Shown here: in pieces, positions 1-5,463 of the stretch
Position numbering within the stretch: the stretch's first letter is position 1
Layout of the letters: each line of letters begins with the position of its first letter
Position numbers and translations under genes: made by a program
Assembly (NCBI GenBank): GCA_024644505.1
Contig: JAHEHQ010000036.1
Location: 1-12,348, forward strand
Source: Gammaproteobacteria bacterium
Lineage (GTDB): Bacteria > Pseudomonadota > Gammaproteobacteria > Chromatiales > Chromatiaceae
DNA: 12,348 nucleotides
Reading direction: 5' to 3'
Notes under the pieces: model-generated
The model's input: only the letters and a program-made list of their open reading frames with translations
What the model was told of the DNA's origin: nothing
Databases searched by the model: none

Positions 1-40
1 TGTAGCCTCTCATATGCTGTTGGGGCTGTTCGTGCGCCGA

Positions 41-94
41 CCGCTCTCTTTGAACGGGGGAAACAATGGCTGCGATTGTTCTATGGGAGAGCGG
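41..94. repeat. Nested inverted repeat in the non-coding left flank
   Basis: The 172 bases downstream of the hydrolase stop hold no convincing gene. They contain an 8-bp inverted repeat, CCGCTCTC at 41-48 and GAGAGCGG at 87-94. Nested inside is a 6-bp inverted repeat, AACAAT at 62-67 and ATTGTT at 75-80, with a 7-base loop. The arrangement could form a two-stage hairpin in RNA from either strand, or be a protein-binding site. No T-run follows on the minus strand, so it is not a standard intrinsic terminator. It may be chance; the pairing is visible but the function is unknown. Confidence 0.35.
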
Positions 95-172
95 AAAACA
101 GCCGGACCTGCACCATGCACCGATAAACCCGACGACGCGATATGGAAAAATCGAGCACCCAGATCCGGGGGT

Positions 173-1498
173 CTATTGAGCAGGCGGCACATCAGGATAA
201 CCCGGTGGGATCTTCCAGAATCGTAGACCGACTTTCTCCAGCGGTCGCCCGGGAGCGCCGGGATCGAGGTCGTCGCGCAGCATCAGCACCAGATCAGAGC
301 TTACCGTCGGGGCGTCGCGAAAGTAGCTGTGACCGTACCGGTCGCGCTGCGATTTCCCGGTATCCGCGGCACCGGCGAAGTTAATGATCGCAAAGCGTGC
401 AGGCAACTGTTTCATTGCGGATTGCATCGACATTCTCAGGGTTTCGTCCAGATCTTCCAGTTCAACGGTGCCTAAACGTCCGCGGGGACTCTCGAACAGC
501 TGGCTGGCGACGCCGATGGCCTTGTCCGCCGGTGAGCTGTAAATGGTAAAGCGGTTGACACTCAAGGCCAGCTTGTCGCCCCCGATCCGCTGCGTCGCCA
601 CCTGCAAGTCCAGATCCGGTGCGGCAAGGACAAAATTGTGGATCTTGTATTTTTCCACAGGGTCGACCCCTGCAGCGCGTGCCGCTATGGTAAGTTCACG
701 CAGCGCGGCGACAGCAATATCGGTGCCGCGGCTGTGCGCAATGATGTGGACCCTTTCGACCTCCGGGAAGCTCGAGATAAAACCGAGAACCTGCCTCAGA
801 TGGTAGACGGTGAACTCACTGGACTCGCGGTCATAGGTATAGCCGAAGATGCCGGGGTAACCCGCAGGCCAGGTATAGATGACCGGCACCCCGATGCGTC
901 CGAGAAAGTGCCAGAACTCGGCCATGGCAAAGGCGGCGTCATCGAAGGTGTTATGGTAGCCGTGGACAAATAGAAACACCTCCTTGCGCGGCGTTAATTC
1001 GAGCTGCCTCACCAGTGTGCTGCGAAACACCTCGGCCGCCGCGTCGCGTTGCTCGGCGAAGTTGGCATCCTCGACGATCTTGCCATCGACAACCGAGAAA
1101 GGCAGCGGCGTATTCGGGCCACGCACGAGCTCGGTGACTGCGCTCACTTTGAGCTTGACCGGCTTGAGCCGCTGTTGGGTTCGACTTGCCTCAACCAGTT
1201 TATCCCATGTGATGTCGACGCCGAGATCCACCACGGTCTTACCGAAGGCCAGGGAGTTGGAGCGTCCGGAACCGTATCTTAGGTTGCCCTCTTCATCCTG
1301 TTCAGGGGCTCGATCCGTGATATAGAACAGCGGGACTTCAGTGCTCTTGAGCGGTGCGGACAGGTCTGCATACACATCCTGCTCCGAATCGAGATACACA
1401 TTGGGCGTAGGCATCATCACGCGGGCTCCGCTGCAACCGGTGATCAGTACCGATATACCGAGAAAAGCCAGGACAAGCATGTAGGCAGCTTTATGCAT
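173..1498 (-). CDS. Predicted lipoprotein, alpha/beta hydrolase of the DUF900 (PF05990) type
   Basis: The 441-residue product begins with a short basic end, a hydrophobic stretch (residues 7-20) and a lipobox LITGC, so Cys22 is the likely lipid-modified first residue. The protein would then sit on the periplasmic face of a membrane. An oxyanion-type motif FVHGYHNTFDDAA lies at about 177-189. The nucleophile elbow AHSRG puts the catalytic Ser at 256. APDLD (293-297) offers the acid, and GHSYF (389-393) near the C-terminus offers the His, probably His390. This set and order fit the DUF900-like alpha/beta hydrolases. The substrate cannot be read from sequence; an esterase or lipase role is possible. 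The ATG start is supported by GGAGG at 1510-1514, 11 bases upstream. It follows the GTPase gene by 121 bp, so it may have its own promoter or be the last gene of the run. The fold call is fairly secure, the function is not. Confidence 0.85.
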   Translation of the reverse strand: MHKAAYMLVLAFLGISVLITGCSGARVMMPTPNVYLDSEQDVYADLSAPLKSTEVPLFYITDRAPEQDEEGNLRYGSGRSNSLAFGKTVVDLGVDITWDKLVEASRTQQRLKPVKLKVSAVTELVRGPNTPLPFSVVDGKIVEDANFAEQRDAAAEVFRSTLVRQLELTPRKEVFLFVHGYHNTFDDAAFAMAEFWHFLGRIGVPVIYTWPAGYPGIFGYTYDRESSEFTVYHLRQVLGFISSFPEVERVHIIAHSRGTDIAVAALRELTIAARAAGVDPVEKYKIHNFVLAAPDLDLQVATQRIGGDKLALSVNRFTIYSSPADKAIGVASQLFESPRGRLGTVELEDLDETLRMSMQSAMKQLPARFAIINFAGAADTGKSQRDRYGHSYFRDAPTVSSDLVLMLRDDLDPGAPGRPLEKVGLRFWKIPPGYPDVPPAQ

Positions 1499-1529
1499 GA
1501 TTGATCGAACCTCCGTCCCTCAGATCCTA

Positions 1530-1547
1530 GTGGGCCGCGCGGCCCAC
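1530..1547. promoter_or_regulatory. Perfect 18-bp GC-rich palindrome upstream of the hydrolase gene
   Basis: GTGGGCCGCGCGGCCCAC reads the same on both strands. It lies 31 bp before the hydrolase start and just upstream of its Shine-Dalgarno. In RNA it would fold as GTGGGCC / GCGC loop / GGCCCAC. No T-run follows on either strand, so it does not look like an intrinsic terminator. It may be an operator or a 5' leader hairpin. If the weak promoter at 1555-1583 is used, the palindrome begins at about the transcription start. Confidence 0.45.
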
Positions 1548-1554
1548 CAGCTCA

Positions 1555-1583
1555 ATCATCACATCCCAACAAGATGACAGCAA
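1555..1583 (-). promoter_or_regulatory. Weak sigma70-like promoter candidate for the hydrolase gene
   Basis: On the minus strand, TTGCTG (1578-1583, 3 of 6 matches to TTGACA) and GATGAT (1555-1560, 4 of 6 matches to TATAAT) are separated by 17 bases. They lie in the 121-bp gap between the second GTPase gene and the hydrolase gene. Spacing is ideal but the hexamers are weak. Such a match could arise by chance. Confidence 0.22.
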
Positions 1584-1619
1584 GCGTTACTATCTTGCCC
1601 GATGGGGGGCGAATCGCTG

Positions 1620-3260
1620 TCAGGCAGGCGGCATAGGTTCTGTCTGTGAACCACCACCCGAGCCCGACAATGGCGCAGACACGGGAGCATCTTTTTCCAT
1701 CCTGTCCCTGATAGACGCCAGACCTGCCTGCTGATCCTGCAGATCCTGGATCATGTGCTGCAGGAGTTGCCCGCCCTCTTTCCGGGTATCGTCGAGGTAC
1801 CTGCCAATAGACCGTTTCAAACCCCTGCCCGCTGAAGCCGCCGGGGACGGCTCGAGGCGACGCGACAGCAACCAGGGTATGAGCCAGGACAACAGGATCA
1901 GCAGCAGCGCGTGCACGGCAAAATCGATACCCAGAAACGCCTCGCCGTATCTCGTTCCCCCATAGAAACCGGTTACCAGGTGCACGATGGCCCACACAGA
2001 GGCCAGCAGCGGGAGTAGCCAGGTCAGCCAGTTGAGCAACCGACTCAATCCTCTCGTGAGGATGGTTCCCGGCCTTGCCACTGCCGTAGCGATCGATTGA
2101 CCGCTTTGCTCCAGAAATCTCTCGCGCAGGGCGCGTACCCCGAAACCGTCAAAGGCCTTCTCTACAAGGGACACTGGAATCCCCCGGTCCTGCAACAGCT
2201 GCTGTAAATCCAGTATCAGGGTATCCATCCTGATGTCGATGCGCCGGTTCCAGACATTCGCCGGCAGTTGATCAGGCAGCTGCTGCAGCGTCTCCGCCGA
2301 CGGTCCGGTCTTGCGGAAACCCGGGTTCTGGTTGCCTTTTAGGGGTTGGGTAACGAGATCGGCATTGAGCGAAAGCTCATTGCCCATTCCTTCCAGATGT
2401 TGATCCAATTTATTCTGCCAGGGTGCCTGCAAGGTTTCGAGGCGCCATGAATCGAGAACAGCCGCATAACGTGCGGCAAGCAGGTTCAGCTCTTTGTGCC
2501 GCGCCTGCATGCCCAGCTGCTGCAAAAGCTCCAGACCGTAGCTGCGGATCGCCTGATTTACGGTCTCCTCAAGCCTGGAAAACTCATCCGGCTGCGAATC
2601 CTGCAGGCAACAGGTGCGCAGTATCCTGGGTTCGCTGAATCCCTCAGTTATCAAACGCTCGTACAATTGGTCTGCCTGGGCCTCAGTTCCCTGATCCCAG
2701 TGGTTGATGACAAACAGCCAGGAGTGCCGATTGCCCCGCTGCTGCAGAAACCGCCAACCGAGGTCGTCCTGATAGCGCTCGGGGCTCACCACGTAGATCA
2801 GCCAATCCACATAGGGCAGCCAGGCTTCCACCAGTTGGCGGTGTTGCTCCACCACACTGTCGATGTCAGGCATGTCCAGCCAGGCAATCAGCCTGCGACT
2901 GTCATCGTCGTGATACTCGATACGGGTCTCATCCACCGGCAGCTCTTCCGGCAGATTACCGATCCGGTAATCCCGGTGCAGATACAGGGTGGCCTCTCGC
3001 GAGGTCGGGCGTTCCACGCCGACCCTGGCAATATCCAGACCGGCCAGCCGATTCAACAGGCTGCTCTTTCCGACGCCCGTACCTCCGAAAAAGGCCACGA
3101 TGAGCGGACGTTGCCCCTGCTGGGCAAACAGCGCCTCCGCCTGTTGCCTTTCGAGCCTGTCCAGTGCAGCCAGCTCCGTTTGCGGAAGCCAGCCGGCCTG
3201 GTTCGACGATTGCGCCCATGACTCCAGGGCGAGCAGGTCTTGTTCGTATCTGCCTTTCAT
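1620..3260 (-). CDS. Membrane-anchored P-loop GTPase with a C-terminal two-helix hairpin
   Basis: This 546-residue protein has a GTPase domain in its first half: P-loop GGTGVGKSS (59-67, Lys65), a probable G2 Thr in RPTSREAT (84-91), G3 as DMPD (129-132) and G4 as NHWD (186-189). G4 keeps Asn and Asp but has His where Lys is usual. Residues 250-400 look mainly helical. Two hydrophobic segments (about 409-431 and 445-465) would form a membrane hairpin with both ends in the cytoplasm. The C-terminus is a charged helical stretch (about 485-525) and a Ser/Gly/Pro tail. The layout of GTPase head, helical region and paired membrane helices recalls dynamin-like or fusion-type GTPases, but I cannot assign a named family. 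The gene starts 17 bp after the preceding GTPase stop. The Shine-Dalgarno is weak, so translational coupling is likely. Function unknown. Confidence 0.87.
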   Translation of the reverse strand: MKGRYEQDLLALESWAQSSNQAGWLPQTELAALDRLERQQAEALFAQQGQRPLIVAFFGGTGVGKSSLLNRLAGLDIARVGVERPTSREATLYLHRDYRIGNLPEELPVDETRIEYHDDDSRRLIAWLDMPDIDSVVEQHRQLVEAWLPYVDWLIYVVSPERYQDDLGWRFLQQRGNRHSWLFVINHWDQGTEAQADQLYERLITEGFSEPRILRTCCLQDSQPDEFSRLEETVNQAIRSYGLELLQQLGMQARHKELNLLAARYAAVLDSWRLETLQAPWQNKLDQHLEGMGNELSLNADLVTQPLKGNQNPGFRKTGPSAETLQQLPDQLPANVWNRRIDIRMDTLILDLQQLLQDRGIPVSLVEKAFDGFGVRALRERFLEQSGQSIATAVARPGTILTRGLSRLLNWLTWLLPLLASVWAIVHLVTGFYGGTRYGEAFLGIDFAVHALLLILLSWLIPWLLSRRLEPSPAASAGRGLKRSIGRYLDDTRKEGGQLLQHMIQDLQDQQAGLASIRDRMEKDAPVSAPLSGSGGGSQTEPMPPA

Positions 3261-3277
3261 TGGTTACGCATGAACCC

Positions 3278-5047
3278 TCAAGCTCCCTGCAATGCCGCCA
3301 ATTGGTTTTCTGCATCCGCCAGCCACTGAGTCGAAACTGCACAGCAGCCCTCCTGGGACATCAGGGCCGGCAGTTCCAGCAACCTTTTTCGCAGAATCCC
3401 GTAGGCCAGCCGCTCAGTCACTGCGGTGAGCTGTGACTTTTTCAGGTCATTTTCTATCTGTGTCATGTATTGCCCCACCGCACCCTCGGCAAGCAGGGAG
3501 GAGAATGAGAGCATGGCCGGGGCAAGCAGAAGGTCATTCAAGCCGATGCCCCCGGTCTTTATCGCGAGCAGCAGGGCGGCGGCATCGGTTGTGGTTCTTG
3601 CCGCACGCAGACCGTTCAGGGTCAACGGATGCTGCTTGAGATGCTCGAACAACAGTCTGCCGGCTCGTTTGATCTCTTCGTCAAATTCAGTCTGATAGGT
3701 ATTCATTTCATTGAGGAGGGCTGCCTCGATATCGTCGCAGTCCTGCTTGAGTCTAAGATCGAGATTCGACCACCACGCGATCGTTACCCGTGGTTCCCCC
3801 GTAATCTGCCCCGATATCTGTTGCCGGAGTCTGGCGAGGAGATGGGTGCTGCCCTCCTCGATCACCTTGACCTCATGCGCTTTTCCACCGGGCTTTTTTT
3901 CCGGGAACTTTTTCCGGTAGACGTTATGAGCCTTGCGTGCCGGCCAGGTGAGCACCTTGCGCATCTGAATCAGGGCACCGGCGATGCCCGGTATCTCCAA
4001 AAGCTCGAGCAGCTGAACGATGGTCCGCTGCATCGTATCGGCATAGTCGGGGTTGTTCAGATAGTCCAGCCGGTAAAGCTCCATGAACTGCCCAAGCTCT
4101 TCGTCCACCAGGGTTTCCCATTTGCCAGCTGCCGCGTGTTCCCGCCGCACCGGCTGGATCCACTCGGACCAGTGGCGATTCAGCAGTGACGCCAGGCGTC
4201 GATCCCCGACTTCGAAACCGGCATGGTCAAGCAATCCGGATATCCGGGCTTTGATCACCTCAGCCTCACCGGTTTCCCAGAGCATCTGCTGTCCATCAGC
4301 CACGTAGGGAAGTGTCAACAGAGCAGTATATGGGATCGACGCCTGCTCGAGGCGGTCGCTCATGGATGCGAGCAGCTGTTCTGCCTCCGGACCCGAAGTC
4401 TTGTTGAGACAGATGATCAGAGGGGCTCCCACCGGTGCGATCAGGTTCAACAGCCGCCACACACTTTGATCGGCGTATTTTTCGCGACTGACAGCCAGTA
4501 TCAGAATATCCGCCATTGCGCAGATTACCGGTACCATATCGCGGTATTCCCGGGAATTGACCGAATCGAAATCCGGCGAATCCCATATTGTCGATCGACC
4601 GGATAAGCGGGTTTCGCAGTTGCCGAGATCACTCAGGGAAAAGATGTTTGCGCGATTCTGGTCGTTCGGGCCGGTGGGTACGGGTGTCCAGCCGGGCAGC
4701 AGTTTCGTCAGTTCCTCCTGTATGACCGCGCCTTTCCCGCTGGCGGTAAAGCCCTGGGGATAACGGGTATGTCCCGCCAGGGGACTTGCCTCCGCAGCCT
4801 CGATTCCAAGAAGCAGATTGACCAGTGTGCTCTTTCCGGACTGGGTTGGGCCGATGACCACCAGTTGTGTAGGGATTCGCCATCCCTCCCGCCTGAGTCT
4901 CCGTCGGCGCAACAGTGTAGTCCCATAGATCAGGGCCTGTTCCGATAGGGAACCCGACTCCGCCTGCGCAGATCCTGAGGTCCTGTAGTAGGTAAGCAGG
5001 CATTCAAGCAGCCTTGCAAGCGACTCAAAAGGGGGCTGAGAGCTCAT
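3278..5047 (-). CDS. Large P-loop GTPase, partner gene of the downstream GTPase
   Basis: From the ATG at 5045-5047 the product is 589 residues. The frame is open upstream to 5233, but that would overlap ccoS, so I chose the ATG 19 bp after the ccoS stop; the ribosome site (CTGGA) is weak. The GTPase signature is P-loop GPTQSGKST (66-74, Lys72), a possible G2 Thr94 in AGHTRYPQG, G3 as DSPD (156-159) and G4 as NKTS (215-218), where Ser replaces the usual Asp. A basic stretch (about 364-381, KKFPEKK) precedes a helical region. Residues about 487-527 form a Gly/Ala/Leu-rich hydrophobic stretch including KTGGIGLNDLLLAPAM. I recall similar C-terminal segments in other large bacterial GTPases, and it could insert into or lie on the membrane. 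It is different in sequence from the GTPase encoded next, so the two are not a simple tandem duplication. The role is unknown; the position right after ccoS suggests co-transcription with oxidase assembly genes. Confidence 0.85.
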   Translation of the reverse strand: MSSQPPFESLARLLECLLTYYRTSGSAQAESGSLSEQALIYGTTLLRRRRLRREGWRIPTQLVVIGPTQSGKSTLVNLLLGIEAAEASPLAGHTRYPQGFTASGKGAVIQEELTKLLPGWTPVPTGPNDQNRANIFSLSDLGNCETRLSGRSTIWDSPDFDSVNSREYRDMVPVICAMADILILAVSREKYADQSVWRLLNLIAPVGAPLIICLNKTSGPEAEQLLASMSDRLEQASIPYTALLTLPYVADGQQMLWETGEAEVIKARISGLLDHAGFEVGDRRLASLLNRHWSEWIQPVRREHAAAGKWETLVDEELGQFMELYRLDYLNNPDYADTMQRTIVQLLELLEIPGIAGALIQMRKVLTWPARKAHNVYRKKFPEKKPGGKAHEVKVIEEGSTHLLARLRQQISGQITGEPRVTIAWWSNLDLRLKQDCDDIEAALLNEMNTYQTEFDEEIKRAGRLLFEHLKQHPLTLNGLRAARTTTDAAALLLAIKTGGIGLNDLLLAPAMLSFSSLLAEGAVGQYMTQIENDLKKSQLTAVTERLAYGILRKRLLELPALMSQEGCCAVSTQWLADAENQLAALQGA

Positions 5048-5066
5048 ATTCCAGTGAAACAGAGGG

Positions 5067-5285
5067 CTAATCGCTTTTCTTTGGGGGTTGTTCTCCGGGG
5101 CTTTCGGGGACTTCCGGTTTTGCATCCGGTGCCCGGGTCGGTGGCAGATCGTCATCCATGAGGATTCGATTGGCCTCGCCCTCCAGGTCATCGAACTGCC
5201 CGCTTCTGGCAGCCCAGAAAAAGATGGCCACACCCACCAGCCCCAGGAGAATCATTCCGGGGATCAGTCCATAGATCACGTCCAT
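5067..5285 (-). CDS. ccoS: cbb3-type cytochrome oxidase maturation protein CcoS/FixS
   Basis: This 72-residue protein has one N-terminal membrane helix (about 5-25), followed by the family signature ARSGQFDDLEGEANRILMDD (residues 26-45) and an acidic, Pro-rich tail. CcoS/FixS acts late in cbb3 assembly. In Rhodobacter capsulatus, loss leaves an oxidase lacking haem b and copper cofactors (family knowledge). The ATG at 5283-5285 has a GAGATAG-like ribosome site. The gene is separated from ccoI by 178 bp, longer than usual for this pair, and is followed after only 19 bp by a GTPase gene. Identification is firm because the signature is nearly invariant in the family. Confidence 0.95.
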   Translation of the reverse strand: MDVIYGLIPGMILLGLVGVAIFFWAARSGQFDDLEGEANRILMDDDLPPTRAPDAKPEVPESPGEQPPKKSD

Positions 5286-5332
5286 AGGTCTATCTCGATG
5301 CAGTATCGCATTGGATACCGGGGTTTCGGCAG

Positions 5333-5365
5333 GGCCGAGTTCATTCGGCCGATGACGGCCGATGG
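5333..5365. repeat. Short hairpin plus tandem 10-mer in the ccoI-ccoS gap
   Basis: GGCCGA (5333-5338) and TCGGCC (5345-5350) form a 6-bp hairpin with a 6-base loop. Overlapping it, the 10-mer CGGCCGATGA (5346-5355) is repeated at once as CGGCCGATGG (5356-5365). The element lies 48-80 bases upstream of ccoS, in the 178-bp gap. It could be mRNA structure or a repeated protein-binding site. Function is unknown. Confidence 0.4.
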
Positions 5366-5399
5366 TCGGAGAAATTCGACCCTACGCCCGGGATTACTG

Positions 5400-5427
5400 C
5401 CTATAATTTGACCTTATTCTAACTCAA
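5400..5427 (-). promoter_or_regulatory. Possible internal promoter upstream of ccoS and the GTPase genes
   Basis: The stretch from about 5401 to 5430 is much more AT-rich than its surroundings. On the minus strand, TTGAGT (5422-5427) and TATAGG (5400-5405) are spaced by 16 bases, each matching 4 of 6 consensus positions. A start near 5393 would give ccoS a leader of about 110 bases containing the hairpin and tandem repeat at 5333-5365. The match is weak, but the AT-rich island and the length of the gap make a second promoter reasonable. Confidence 0.3.
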
Positions 5428-5463
5428 TCGGATACCCAGGCATGCATCTTAAGTCTGGGCTTT

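Noticed and set aside
14..226. Possible small plus-strand gene at the left edge
   Set aside because: The 70-codon frame overlaps the end of the hydrolase gene, has no recognisable domain and crosses the nested inverted repeats.
2496..4189. Plus-strand open frames (241 and 186 codons) opposite the GTPase genes
   Set aside because: The minus-strand proteins have clear GTPase motifs; the antisense frames have none and no convincing ribosome sites.
5048..5233. Upstream extension of the first GTPase by 62 residues
   Set aside because: It would lie inside ccoS in another frame, and the added residues look like a frame shadow; the ATG at 5047 fits the gene spacing.
5401..5436. Plus-strand TTGACC with following AT-rich sequence, reminiscent of an iron-sulfur regulator (IscR) type promoter
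   Set aside because: It would direct transcription antisense into ccoI with no gene to serve, and the match to a full IscR box is poor.
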